NCBI RefSeq assembly: GCF_018598185.1
Contig: NZ_JAHESC010000033.1
Location: 1-64,000, forward strand
Reading direction: 5' to 3'
DNA from: Dawidia soli
GTDB lineage: Bacteria; Bacteroidota; Bacteroidia; Cytophagales; Cyclobacteriaceae
DNA length: 64,000 nucleotides
Position numbers and translations under genes: made by a program
The notes under the pieces: generated by a model
Database searches by the model: none
What the model was told of the DNA's origin: nothing
Seen by the model: the letters and a program-made list of their open reading frames with translations, nothing else
Part shown: positions 50,781-59,999 of the stretch, piece after piece
How the letters are laid out: the number at the start of each line of letters is the position of its first letter
Numbering within the stretch: position 1 is the stretch's first letter

Positions 50781-52298
50781 CTACAATGTTATGTTCTCGA
50801 TCTCAGACAATGCCTGACGACCTTCGTCCAGTGCGTTCAACACGTCGAAGACCTTATCAGACCAGCCTGCGATCAGGTATACATCGTTACCACGTACATC
50901 TACCGGCGCCTGGCCGTGTCCGGCCAGGTCGAACAAGTACAGCTTTGCTTTTGGCGCCAGCTTCTTGTACAGTGCCCACTGCGCCGACAGTGTTGCCGTG
51001 GCCCGCGTGGAATCGCTGGTCCACAGCTGACAATCCGTAAACAACATGATCTTATCGACGATCTGACGGCGGGCGAGCAGATCCTGTACGACCTTGTAGC
51101 CGTTGGTAGAATATCCTACCTCACCTTCGCGGCGGTAGAACTCCTGCACGTTACCCAGGATGTTCTTACGCGACACGCTCACGATCTTCCAGGTATCGCC
51201 AAACATACCGGTCTGTACCTGCGCGCAACGCGACTGCAGCAGCATTCCCAGCATCAACCCGATATCGTACAGCAATACTTTGCTTTTTGCCGATACAGGC
51301 TTCTGCATCGACCCGGACACGTCGCAGGCGATGCACACCGAGGTATCGCGACCAAAGCCGCGGATGTTTGCCGCGCTATGCGCCACAGCATCTTCCAATG
51401 CGCCCAACACCATCGGTGCCAGGCCGGACTTCAGCTCTTTCACCTCGCGGTATGCCGCCAGGAAACGGAACGGCAACTGGCGTGACGTGGCTACGGCCTC
51501 ACGGTCGGACAGGTATGCACACGCGCGTTCCATCGCCTGCGATGATACACCGTACTCCAGCATATTCCGCAGGTTTCGGAGCGTGGCCATATAGCCCAGC
51601 TTGCCGCTCAGGATCAGTTCCTCCCACTGTGCGCGGAAGGCAAGGATCTTCTGTCCTTCGCTATGGAATTTTTTCTGACCCAGGCCCGACAGTGCAGTCT
51701 CCCAGGTATAAGGTATCTCCAGCGTGCCGTGCACGATCTTGTTAAACACGGCTTGTTGCTGCTCGCTCGCCGCTTTCGGGTGGACCAGGAACAAGGCGTC
51801 TTTCAGCTTGATCTCACCGGCGCGGTCGTATTTCGCGAACTGGTATTCATCAAAGGTGTTGAACGCTGCCGACAAGCCCCGCTGTATCTGCTTGGAAAGC
51901 TTGTTCAGCTTCTTGGCACCGGTACGCGCGTTGGCCAACTGGTAGTAAGCCAGCAGCTCGGTGATTTCGTCCGCGCGCTGTACTACCTGGTTCACCGTCT
52001 TCCCGATCAGGTTGTTTCCCGATTGGAGCTTTGCCAGCTCGACGGCCAGCATCAGGGGTACGCTACGCAAATGCATACGCTGTCGTGCATAGACCGCCAG
52101 CCGGGCCACAAAATCAGGCTCGTTCAGCTCGATCAGCATACGGATCCGCTCCATGCGCTCGCCTGCCTTTTCGTAGAACTTGTCGCTTAGCGATGTCGTT
52201 ACCACGGCGCTATACAGCTCCAGGCGCTCATCCAGCCGATGCGCGGTAGCGCCTGCGTGGTTTGTCAGCGTGTTGGTTGTCCGTACATTGAATTTCAT
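50781..52298 (-). CDS. rsr: Ro60-family RNA-binding protein (TROVE plus vWA), Rsr-like
   Basis: 505 residues from the ATG opening MKFNVRTTNTLTNHAG. The TROVE domain (about 15-310) is a ring of HEAT-like helices, with typical segments VARLAVYARQRMHLRSVPLMLAVELAK and LPFRFLAAYREVKELKSG. The C-terminal von Willebrand A domain (about 318-490) has the metal-binding MIDAS D326-x-S328-x-S330 in CDVSGSM. Ro60 binds misfolded non-coding RNA ends in its central hole and Y RNAs on its outer face; bacterial orthologs act with PNPase in RNA decay. The array of Y-like RNAs directly downstream on the same strand supports this function. No rtcB, rtcA or PNPase gene is in the window. Confidence 0.95.
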   Translation of the reverse strand: MKFNVRTTNTLTNHAGATAHRLDERLELYSAVVTTSLSDKFYEKAGERMERIRMLIELNEPDFVARLAVYARQRMHLRSVPLMLAVELAKLQSGNNLIGKTVNQVVQRADEITELLAYYQLANARTGAKKLNKLSKQIQRGLSAAFNTFDEYQFAKYDRAGEIKLKDALFLVHPKAASEQQQAVFNKIVHGTLEIPYTWETALSGLGQKKFHSEGQKILAFRAQWEELILSGKLGYMATLRNLRNMLEYGVSSQAMERACAYLSDREAVATSRQLPFRFLAAYREVKELKSGLAPMVLGALEDAVAHSAANIRGFGRDTSVCIACDVSGSMQKPVSAKSKVLLYDIGLMLGMLLQSRCAQVQTGMFGDTWKIVSVSRKNILGNVQEFYRREGEVGYSTNGYKVVQDLLARRQIVDKIMLFTDCQLWTSDSTRATATLSAQWALYKKLAPKAKLYLFDLAGHGQAPVDVRGNDVYLIAGWSDKVFDVLNALDEGRQALSEIENITL

Positions 52299-52425
52299 AA
52301 CCTTTATATTTAATTGACGATACAAAGGTTAGGCCTTACTACGCAGCCTTTTTGCGCAGCACGTATGTTCTGTTATTTTTTTTAAAAGAGTGAAAAAAAG
52401 ATCGGGTGGGGGAGAGTCCCCGACA

Positions 52426-53013
52426 TTACCAGGGCCTCAACATCTTAATAAGGAAGGCCAGCAACATTACCCGGTCGAGCGAGAGCCTTAAATGCTTCAG
52501 AGCCGCCGAGATATAATTCTCCACCGTACGCGGTGAGATCTTCATGTGCTCGGCAATACGTTGCGTGGGCTCGTGCTGCATGCGGCTGAGCCGGAAGGCG
52601 GTTTGATAGTGCTCGGGTAATCCGGAGAGGCTTTCTTCGATGGTCTTATAGAGGTCCTTCAGGTGCAGGAGCTCTTCACTGGAATTGTCCACACGCTCGG
52701 CGGTATAGAGTACAAAATCGGCGGCGTAGCGCTCGCGTACCGAGCGGGATTTGATGAATGTCAGGATCTTGTTTTTTGCGGCGCCGAAAAGCCAGGCTTC
52801 GACCGAGGTGTTGATCACGAGTGTATCGCGTTTGGCCCAGAGCGCCAGGAAGATCTCCTGTACGATCTCTTCGCAGACTTCCTTCTTCTTGACTTTGCTA
52901 TAGACATACCGATACAGGGCCGGCTCGAAGCGGTCGTAGAGTGCCTCAAAGGCTTTTGCCTGTTCAGCAGCAGGCAACGCGAAGAAGTCCGAATGGTTGA
53001 ATCCAGACGCCAT
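52426..53013 (-). CDS. ECF-type RNA polymerase sigma factor (SusD-associated group)
   Basis: A 195-residue sigma factor with region 2 (FEALYDRFEPALYRYVYSKVKKKEVCEEIVQEIFLALWAKRDTL) and region 4 (LPEHYQTAFRLSRMQHEPTQRIAEHMKISPRTVENYISAALKHL), the latter recognising the -35 element. The short linker and lack of region 3 are standard for ECF factors. It lies divergent to a FecR anti-sigma gene and upstream of a SusC with an STN domain, so it should switch on that SusC/SusD operon when the substrate is bound. Confidence 0.94.
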   Translation of the reverse strand: MASGFNHSDFFALPAAEQAKAFEALYDRFEPALYRYVYSKVKKKEVCEEIVQEIFLALWAKRDTLVINTSVEAWLFGAAKNKILTFIKSRSVRERYAADFVLYTAERVDNSSEELLHLKDLYKTIEESLSGLPEHYQTAFRLSRMQHEPTQRIAEHMKISPRTVENYISAALKHLRLSLDRVMLLAFLIKMLRPW

Positions 53014-53209
53014 AGAGTGGACCAGGGTATTGATTGAAGAAAGTTAGAATATTTTTATTTCAATCGAAAGCATGATCCGGATTTGATTGAAAACCAATGG
53101 TTTGGACATGATATAAAAGAATTTTACAGAAAACGTGTGCGTAAGGAGCGGCTCGGGCTACATCCTGTTATGGGGCCGCAGAAGTGGCCTGTTATCATCG
53201 ACTATCTAT

Positions 53210-54166
53210 ATGAAGAAATCAGAATTTGAGCAGCTTATCGAGAAGTATCAGCAGGGGCTGTTGTCCGGAAAAGAAAAGGAGCTCATGGACGCATGGTTTG
53301 ACGCCATCGGCCGTGACGAGGCACACCCCTTGCGGACGACGGCGGAGCGCGATGTTTTGAGGCGGCGGGTGATGGCGGGCGTGCACGGACATAAAACATG
53401 GGCCCCGGTGTATGCCTGGAGGATCGCAGCCTCTTTATTGTTGATAGCCGTGGCGTCGTTTGCGATCTGGCAGTATATCGCACACGATGCCTATCTGCCG
53501 GTGGCGCAGCAACTGACGGCTTCGTCCGCCGAGGGATTTGTCCATAAGGTCCTCCTGGATGACGGAAGCCTGGTATGGCTGAAGAACAACAGCTCGCTGA
53601 CCTATCCGGAGAAATTCACGGGGAAAGACCGGCGGGTTGTGCTTCGCGGCGAAGCGCTGTTTGAAGTAGCCAAAGACGCCAGCCATCCCTTTATTATCCA
53701 ATGCGGCGAGCTGACGACGACCGTGCTGGGTACCAGTTTTAATATCAAGTCCAGCGAAAAAGACATTGAAGTGGTCGTGCTGACGGGCAAGGTCTCGCTG
53801 ACGGCGCAAAACGACGCGTCGGGCATTGTCGTCCTGCCGTCTGAGAAAGCGATATACCGCAAGGAGATGAAGCAGCTGGCCAAGGTCGAGGCGCAGCCAG
53901 AGGAGTCGGTGTCCAGCATTTCGGGCACGGAATACAACATGAATTTCGAGCAAACGCGGATGCAGGAAGCTATCCGGCGGATCGAGCTCAAATTCAATGT
54001 GACCATATCCCTGACCGACCCGAGCATGGGGAACTGTATCATTACGGCCAACCTGACGGACCAATCGCTCAGGAAGACCCTAGACGTCATAACCCTGACG
54101 TTGCGCGCGCACTACGAAGTGAATGGAAAGACCGTCACCCTGACCGGCACGGGGTGCAGTGAATAA
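53210..54166 (+). CDS. FecR-family anti-sigma factor
   Basis: 318 residues from the ATG opening MKKSEFEQLIEKYQQG. A short cytoplasmic anti-sigma part, one membrane helix (about 65-85, WRIAASLLLIAVASFAIWQYI), a FecR periplasmic domain (LDDGSLVWLKNNSSLTYPEKFTGKDRRVVLRGEALFEVAKD, FNIKSSEKDIEVVVLTGKVSL) and a DUF4974 C-terminal domain ending YEVNGKTVTLTG. It holds the sigma factor until the STN domain of the next SusC signals. I rejected the upstream start at 53135, which adds 25 residues that look random. Confidence 0.94.
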   Translation: MKKSEFEQLIEKYQQGLLSGKEKELMDAWFDAIGRDEAHPLRTTAERDVLRRRVMAGVHGHKTWAPVYAWRIAASLLLIAVASFAIWQYIAHDAYLPVAQQLTASSAEGFVHKVLLDDGSLVWLKNNSSLTYPEKFTGKDRRVVLRGEALFEVAKDASHPFIIQCGELTTTVLGTSFNIKSSEKDIEVVVLTGKVSLTAQNDASGIVVLPSEKAIYRKEMKQLAKVEAQPEESVSSISGTEYNMNFEQTRMQEAIRRIELKFNVTISLTDPSMGNCIITANLTDQSLRKTLDVITLTLRAHYEVNGKTVTLTGTGCSE

Positions 54167-54193
54167 CGTATCCGCTACCTAAACAAATAACAT

Positions 54194-54288
54194 ATGAACA
54201 AACCCGCCAATAGTACCAATACAAGCTAGAAAAAAGCCAATACCGCTACAGCCTAAAAAAAGGCAGAAGTGTTCGCACCACCTCTGCC
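54194..54288 (+). other. FecR-SusC intergenic leader: possible 11-residue peptide and hairpin
   Basis: Between the FecR stop and SusC start (185 bases) are an ATG-initiated 11-residue frame (54194-54229) and a hairpin GGCAGA (54262-54267) / TCTGCC (54283-54288). They may form a leader control region of the operon. There is no independent proof. Confidence 0.25.
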
Positions 54289-54351
54289 CCCCGTCAAAAA
54301 CGGTAGGCTAATGTTTCACCTCGAGAGTTTCACACTAAACCTTTAACAAAA

Positions 54352-57300
54352 ATGCAAAAATTTACGATCAGTTGGATCGGTAAGCTTATGCGTATTACCC
54401 TAATACAGGCAACTCTTGCCATGACCCTTTTCGGTATCGCGATCGCCGGCGACAACTACGGCCAGCTTCTCGAACTGCAGGTGACGGTAAAATACCGTAA
54501 CGAATCCATCCGGAATGTACTTTCAGGCATTGAGCGCAAGAGCTCGGTCAAATTTGCGTACAGCGGCAGCATGCCCGCCCTGGAAGAAAAAGTGACCATT
54601 GCGGTAAATAGCACCCGGCTAAAAGATGTGCTGGAGACCCTGCTAAAGCCCCGCGGTATAGCATACATCGAAGAGAGCGACTTTATCATCCTTTCCGACC
54701 GGCCCCTGGACCAGAAGGCAAAAAATCCCGATAACTATCAATCCATGCTTACGCCGGTCGACCGGACCGTGTCTGGTATTGTGTCGGACGGAGAGAACGC
54801 CGGCCCGTTACCGGGCGTAAACGTCGTGATCAAAGGAACGAGCATCGGTACCACTACCGACGCCGACGGCCGGTACTCTCTGAACGTGCCCGACGAGGGG
54901 GGTGTGCTGGTATTTTCGTTTATCGGCTATGCGACGCAGGAAGTGATTATCAACGGCCGGACGACCATCGATGTGGCGATGGCGGCCGATATTACATCCC
55001 TGGACGAAGTCGTCGTCGTGGGGTATGGCACGCAGCAGCGAAAGAACGTGACGACAGCCATTACGCAGGTTTCGTCGGAAGACCTTTTGCAGGTAGCCGG
55101 CAACGGAGCGTTGATGGCCATACAGGGCAAAGTGGCGGGGTTGTCGATCGTCAACACCGCGGCGGCCGACCCCAATTCCACCCCGGACTTTCAGTTGCGG
55201 GGTGTATCCTCCCGCAACGCGGGCCTGGGGCCGCTGTTCGTGATCAACGGTATACCGGGCGGCAACATCGACAACCTCAACCAGAACGACATCGAGTCGG
55301 TGACCGTGTTGAAAGGGGGCGCTGCCGCGGCCATTTATGGTACCCGGGGCAGCAACGGTGTCATTCTTGTGACGACCAAGAAAGGAACCACCACTCCCCA
55401 GGCTTTTTATGATGGCTATGTCAGCTTCAATTATTTAGCCAATACGTTGGACGTCCTTTCGCGGGACGAATTTGTGGCGAATGGCCGGGGCGTCGATTAC
55501 CACGGCAATACCGACTGGTTAAAATCCATCACCCACGAACCGGCCGTATCGCAGAAACATACGCTGCAGCTCTCCGGTGGAAGCGATCTGACCAATTATA
55601 TGATCTCCTTCGACTACCGCGATGCCGATGGAATCGACCTGCGATCGAACAAAGAGGAGTACGGTGCGCGGCTAAACCTGAATCACCACTCGGCCAATAA
55701 TCTGTACGTTGCCACCATTACGATTGCGCCGCGCTATTTAAGATCCAATAATATCAGCAAGAACGGTTTTAGCCAGGCGTTGTTCCTAAACCCGACGATA
55801 CCCGTTCAGGATACCCTGAACAGTGCGCGGTATTTTAATATCCGCACCGGGTTTGATGGTGCCTTTAACCCCGTAGAGGAACTAAAGACAGTCGAGAGCG
55901 GCACGGAAGGGAAATACCTCGACTGGAGCGCTTCGTTCAGACTGAACCTGCTGAAGAACCTGTACACGCAGGTCAGCCTCAGCGAGCAGACGACCGACTT
56001 CTTTGACTTTGGATTCACGCCTTCGTATAACACTACCCGGATCAATAACGACGGCGGGAGGAATACAGCCAGCCGGGCGTATAAGAAGCGCGATCAAAAG
56101 ATCTTTGAGTGGATCGGCAATTACAATCTCTCCTTCGACAAACACAACGTAGAGGTCATGGGCGGCTATTCGTTCAACTATTTCGTCAATGAAGGGATGA
56201 ACGCCTCCAATGAGCAATTTCCCTCGGATGTGCTCACGTATAATAACCTGGGGACCGGAACCTGGATCCTGGAGAGCCCCCAAAACCGGTTGGGTTCGTA
56301 TAAATCGGATGCCAAGCTGATAGCCTTTTTCGGCCGCGTGAACTATGACTTTGCCGACCGGTATTATGTCTCCGCCAGCTTGCGTCGTGAAGGATCATCC
56401 AAGTTTGGTATCGGCAACAAGTGGGGCAATTTTCCCGGTGTTTCCGTGGGATGGCGGATCACTAACGAAGCCTTTTTCCCGGCGGTGGATGCCATCGACG
56501 ATCTTAAATTCCGGGCAGACTTCGGGGTGACCGGAAATCAGGATTTTAACCGTGGAGGCGAGGACCTGGGCAGTTACATGTCCATGGACACCTATTCGGG
56601 CTATGGGTTCTATGCCTATCAGGGTGTATACTACCAGGTGTGGGGCCCCAGCCAAAATACCAACTACAACCTGCGGTGGGAAAAGTCCGAGAATATAAAC
56701 ATCGGTGTCGATTTCGAGCTCTTCGACCGGAGACTGACCGGCAGCGTGAACTATTATACCCGGAAGAATAAAGATCTCCTGGGTAACTACAATGTTCCTG
56801 TCCCGCCCAATGTGCAAGGCGCTACCTATGTAAACGTCGGTACGATGAAGAACTCCGGTTTGGAGATCCAGCTGGAGGGCGAGCCCTATCGTTCGGATAA
56901 ATTTACCTATGGGGTGACATTTGCCGGCGCCACCAACAGCAATGAGTTTGTGTCGTTTTCAAACGAGCTGTACCATGGTCAGAACTTTTCAGACATCGCA
57001 GGCCTGGGTGGCATGGGCAGCTCCGGACTGAATGCGCAGCGCCTGGAAGAAGGCAAACGCATTGGCAGCTTCTACATGCTGAAATCCGCCGGGGTGGATG
57101 CCACCGGCCGGTTATTGGTTTACGACAAGGCCGGAGAGGTCATTCCGGGGAACCGGGCGAAAGCCGAAGACCGCCAGTATGTGGGGAACGGGCTTCCGAA
57201 GTTCACCGCCAGCCTGGGCAACAACTTCAGCTACGGCAACTTCAGCCTGAGTATCTTTTTACGTGGTGCCTTTGGATATGATCTGTACAATACCACCGCG

Positions 57301-57666
57301 TATTTCCTCGGTACACCCGCGACCCAGAAAGGTGTCAACGTGCTGGCATCGGCGTATGACGGTGGAAAGTATTCGGCCCTCACCAATCCCGAGACGTACT
57401 CATCGCTTTCCGATTACTTTCTCGAAAAGGGTGACTTTGTGAAGATCGATAACGTGACGCTGGGCTATACGTTCAAGAACCCCATCGAGTTCCTGTCGTC
57501 GGTAAGACTCTATTTTACTGCGCGGAATTTGTACACGTTCACTAAGTTCACCGGTGGTGATCCCGAATCGGTGAGTGTGAACGGCTTGACGCCGGGTATC
57601 AATACCTCGCTGCCGTACTATCCTTCTTCTACCCAGCTCATCGCTGGCTTACAACTCAAGTTTTAA
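54352..57666 (+). CDS. SusC/RagA-family TonB-dependent receptor with STN signalling domain
   Basis: A 1104-residue outer-membrane importer. After the signal peptide lies an STN domain (about 30-115: LLELQVTVKYRNESIRNVLSGIERKSSVKFAYSGSM ending with IILSDRPL), then the carboxypeptidase-D-like domain (RTVSGIVSDGENAGPLPGVNVVIKGTSIGTT), TonB-box-like LDEVVVVGYGTQQRKNVTTA, plug and barrel ending LIAGLQLKF. The STN domain fits the FecR/sigma pair upstream: substrate binding should relay to FecR and free the sigma factor. The CCTTTAACAAAA tract just before the ATG is a usual initiation region in this phylum. Confidence 0.96.
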   Translation: MQKFTISWIGKLMRITLIQATLAMTLFGIAIAGDNYGQLLELQVTVKYRNESIRNVLSGIERKSSVKFAYSGSMPALEEKVTIAVNSTRLKDVLETLLKPRGIAYIEESDFIILSDRPLDQKAKNPDNYQSMLTPVDRTVSGIVSDGENAGPLPGVNVVIKGTSIGTTTDADGRYSLNVPDEGGVLVFSFIGYATQEVIINGRTTIDVAMAADITSLDEVVVVGYGTQQRKNVTTAITQVSSEDLLQVAGNGALMAIQGKVAGLSIVNTAAADPNSTPDFQLRGVSSRNAGLGPLFVINGIPGGNIDNLNQNDIESVTVLKGGAAAAIYGTRGSNGVILVTTKKGTTTPQAFYDGYVSFNYLANTLDVLSRDEFVANGRGVDYHGNTDWLKSITHEPAVSQKHTLQLSGGSDLTNYMISFDYRDADGIDLRSNKEEYGARLNLNHHSANNLYVATITIAPRYLRSNNISKNGFSQALFLNPTIPVQDTLNSARYFNIRTGFDGAFNPVEELKTVESGTEGKYLDWSASFRLNLLKNLYTQVSLSEQTTDFFDFGFTPSYNTTRINNDGGRNTASRAYKKRDQKIFEWIGNYNLSFDKHNVEVMGGYSFNYFVNEGMNASNEQFPSDVLTYNNLGTGTWILESPQNRLGSYKSDAKLIAFFGRVNYDFADRYYVSASLRREGSSKFGIGNKWGNFPGVSVGWRITNEAFFPAVDAIDDLKFRADFGVTGNQDFNRGGEDLGSYMSMDTYSGYGFYAYQGVYYQVWGPSQNTNYNLRWEKSENINIGVDFELFDRRLTGSVNYYTRKNKDLLGNYNVPVPPNVQGATYVNVGTMKNSGLEIQLEGEPYRSDKFTYGVTFAGATNSNEFVSFSNELYHGQNFSDIAGLGGMGSSGLNAQRLEEGKRIGSFYMLKSAGVDATGRLLVYDKAGEVIPGNRAKAEDRQYVGNGLPKFTASLGNNFSYGNFSLSIFLRGAFGYDLYNTTAYFLGTPATQKGVNVLASAYDGGKYSALTNPETYSSLSDYFLEKGDFVKIDNVTLGYTFKNPIEFLSSVRLYFTARNLYTFTKFTGGDPESVSVNGLTPGINTSLPYYPSSTQLIAGLQLKF

Positions 57667-57683
57667 TGTCAATATACTAGCGT

Positions 57684-59396
57684 ATGAAAACTATAACTCA
57701 ACATATAGCCGGTATTGCATGCAGTGTGCTGCTGGTGTTTTTTGCGAATGGCTGTACAGACCTGGACGAAACGCTGTACGACCGGATTACCTCAGAAAAT
57801 TTTTTACAAACCAAGGACGACGTAATCCGCGACTTCTTACGATCCTTTGAACACGGCTACTGGTCGATCCAGGGCGGTGGCTTATACTATGCCCAGGAAT
57901 TGCCCTCGGACGAGCTGATGACGCCAAACCGCGACGGCGACTGGTTTGACGGCGGCGTGTACGCCCGTTTGCACTATCATACCTGGACCGAGCAGGATGG
58001 CTATACCAGCGACATGTGGAATGCCTTGTACCAGGGCATAAGCCTGGCGACAAACTCGTTGGAGGACATCGAGAAAATCGATCCCGTTCAGTTCGGGTTG
58101 ACCGAGGCCGACAAGGCAGACTTTGTGGCGGAATTGAGAACCCTGCGGGCGTGGTATCACCTGCGGGCATTTGACCTGTACCGGAACATTCCCCTGGTCA
58201 CGAAAGTGAAGGGCGAAAGCCAGATGCCCCCGCAGTCGACCCCGCAGGAAGTATTTGATTTTATTGAGCGGGAGTTGACCGAGTCTCTTCCGAATCTCCC
58301 AACCCGCGAGCAGCTCGGCGACGACGCGATCGGGCGTTGGACAAAGGGCGGTGCCGCCGCCCTGTTGGTCCGGCTGTACCTGAATGCAAAAGTGTACGTC
58401 GACCAGGACAAGTTTGCCGAGTGTGCGTCGATCTGTGAGAAGTTTATCAACGGTGAGTATGGCAGTTATCAGCTCGAAACCCGTTGGGATGCTCCGTTCG
58501 ATTATACCAATTCAACTTCCGCTGAAATGGTCTTTGGTTTCCCGTCCAGCTTTGCCCGTACACACTGGCAGTACGATGGCGGCATGTTCGGTTGGATGGC
58601 GCCGCACCAGGCCGGCAAATATTTTGGCCTGTCGGGATTTGGCTTTAACACCCGCTATGCCTTGCAACCCGGACGCGACGTCGACAGCGTGGAGTATCCC
58701 TTTGCGTTGGGCAAGCCCTTTGTCAAGTTTCAAAAGTATCCCGACGACTTCCGGTTAAAGAAATACCGCAACCTTGGCAATAGTACCCGCGAAGGAATGT
58801 TTTTATATGGGTATCTGCCGTATGTCGAAAACGGAGAAACCAAATACGTCCAGAGCAACCGCGGCTATACCATTTTCAGCCGCGACCAGGTAGGCTTTTT
58901 CAAAAATACACCCCCCGGGCAGGAGTTGGCGGATAAAGTTTCGAACATGGACCACGCGGATGACAACTCCGGCGTGTGGCTGGTCAAATATCCATTCTAT
59001 CCGACGGAGGATCCGAACAAACTGGCGTCGGCCTATGCCGAGATCCGGTATGCAGAGATCTATTACTCCCTGGCGGAATGCAAGTATCGGGCGGGCGATA
59101 AGGCGGCAGCCTCCGTGCTGCTGAACGAAGTGCGGAAACGCAATTATCCCGAGGGCTCTACCAGCCTCTATGAACCCGACGGCAGCGAGCTGACAGACAT
59201 CGAGCTGATCGACGAATGGGGCCGGGAATTCATCGGCGAAGCCAGACGGCGTACAGACCTGATCCGCTGGGATCTGTTCAACAAAGGCACCTGGTGGGAT
59301 AAACAACCCGATGCGGACGATCATACCAAACTATATCCTATTGGTAAGAACGTGACCAACCTCGTACCCGATCTTACACCCAACCCTGGTTATTGA
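57684..59396 (+). CDS. RagB/SusD-family nutrient-binding lipoprotein
   Basis: 570 residues with lipobox VFFANGCTDLDETLYD, the SusD-like N-terminal region, the TPR-like ELRTLRAWYHLRAFDLYRNIPLVT segment and the terminal EWGREFIGEARRRTDLIRW motif. It partners the preceding SusC, 17 bases apart. The substrate is not indicated; no hydrolase is adjacent. Confidence 0.95.
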   Translation: MKTITQHIAGIACSVLLVFFANGCTDLDETLYDRITSENFLQTKDDVIRDFLRSFEHGYWSIQGGGLYYAQELPSDELMTPNRDGDWFDGGVYARLHYHTWTEQDGYTSDMWNALYQGISLATNSLEDIEKIDPVQFGLTEADKADFVAELRTLRAWYHLRAFDLYRNIPLVTKVKGESQMPPQSTPQEVFDFIERELTESLPNLPTREQLGDDAIGRWTKGGAAALLVRLYLNAKVYVDQDKFAECASICEKFINGEYGSYQLETRWDAPFDYTNSTSAEMVFGFPSSFARTHWQYDGGMFGWMAPHQAGKYFGLSGFGFNTRYALQPGRDVDSVEYPFALGKPFVKFQKYPDDFRLKKYRNLGNSTREGMFLYGYLPYVENGETKYVQSNRGYTIFSRDQVGFFKNTPPGQELADKVSNMDHADDNSGVWLVKYPFYPTEDPNKLASAYAEIRYAEIYYSLAECKYRAGDKAAASVLLNEVRKRNYPEGSTSLYEPDGSELTDIELIDEWGREFIGEARRRTDLIRWDLFNKGTWWDKQPDADDHTKLYPIGKNVTNLVPDLTPNPGY

Positions 59397-59402
59397 TATA
59401 GT

Positions 59403-59861
59403 ATGGAAAAGCATCAGAAACGAAACATAGGCATTGCAGCAATACTGCTGCTGAGCATAGCCATAGGGTCTTGCAGTAAAGACCTGGACGCGCCGGAGCC
59501 AACACCGTTGACCACGGGCACGCTTTCGACATCGAAGTCCGAGGTGGTGATCGACATGACCCAACCGTCGGACGAGGCCGTTAAATTTACCTGGTCGGCA
59601 GAGAAAAATACATTGGTGGCGTACAAGATCATTTTCACCGCCGGATCAAAGACCGACTCGGTGGATGTCGCGGCCAATACCGTCGACAAAGGATTCTCGA
59701 ACACCGAGCTGAACGACATCCTGGTGGATAACCTCGATCTGGAAATTGACAAGCCGGCATCGGTCAGCGTACAGGTCCATGCAAAAGTGACCATCAACGA
59801 CCGGGAAGCGTCTTCCAACGTCGTGACTATTTCGGCAACCCCCGCCATGAAAGAAGGTTAG
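59403..59861 (+). CDS. SusE-like Ig-domain lipoprotein
   Basis: A 152-residue lipoprotein (lipobox LLSIAIGSCSKDLDAP) containing one SusE-type N-terminal Ig-like domain (STSKSEVVIDMTQPSDEAVKFTWSAEKNTLVAYKIIFTAG). It probably binds the same ligand as SusD or supports the complex on the cell surface. It starts 6 bases after the SusD stop and ends at a terminator. Confidence 0.85.
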   Translation: MEKHQKRNIGIAAILLLSIAIGSCSKDLDAPEPTPLTTGTLSTSKSEVVIDMTQPSDEAVKFTWSAEKNTLVAYKIIFTAGSKTDSVDVAANTVDKGFSNTELNDILVDNLDLEIDKPASVSVQVHAKVTINDREASSNVVTISATPAMKEG

Positions 59862-59876
59862 TCTTTTAGCGTTGCA

Positions 59877-59921
59877 TAAAAAAGCGCTTTGTCCTGAATA
59901 CCGGGCAAAGCGCTTTTTTTT
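59877..59921. terminator. Bidirectional terminator after the second Sus operon
   Basis: AAAGCGCTTTG / CAAAGCGCTTT with a 13-base loop, flanked by an A-run and a T8 run, serving the plus operon and the minus-strand LamG gene. Confidence 0.9.
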
Positions 59922-59999
59922 AGGATCACCACCACCCGAAATGGTGATACTTGTGCCGGTGGATCCAGTCAGCAGAAATCAAAAAGCACTTGCAGTTTA

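Noticed and set aside
50629-51040. Plus-strand reading frames of 62 and 115 residues
   Set aside because: They cross the Y-RNA element and run antisense through Ro60; no family-like motifs.
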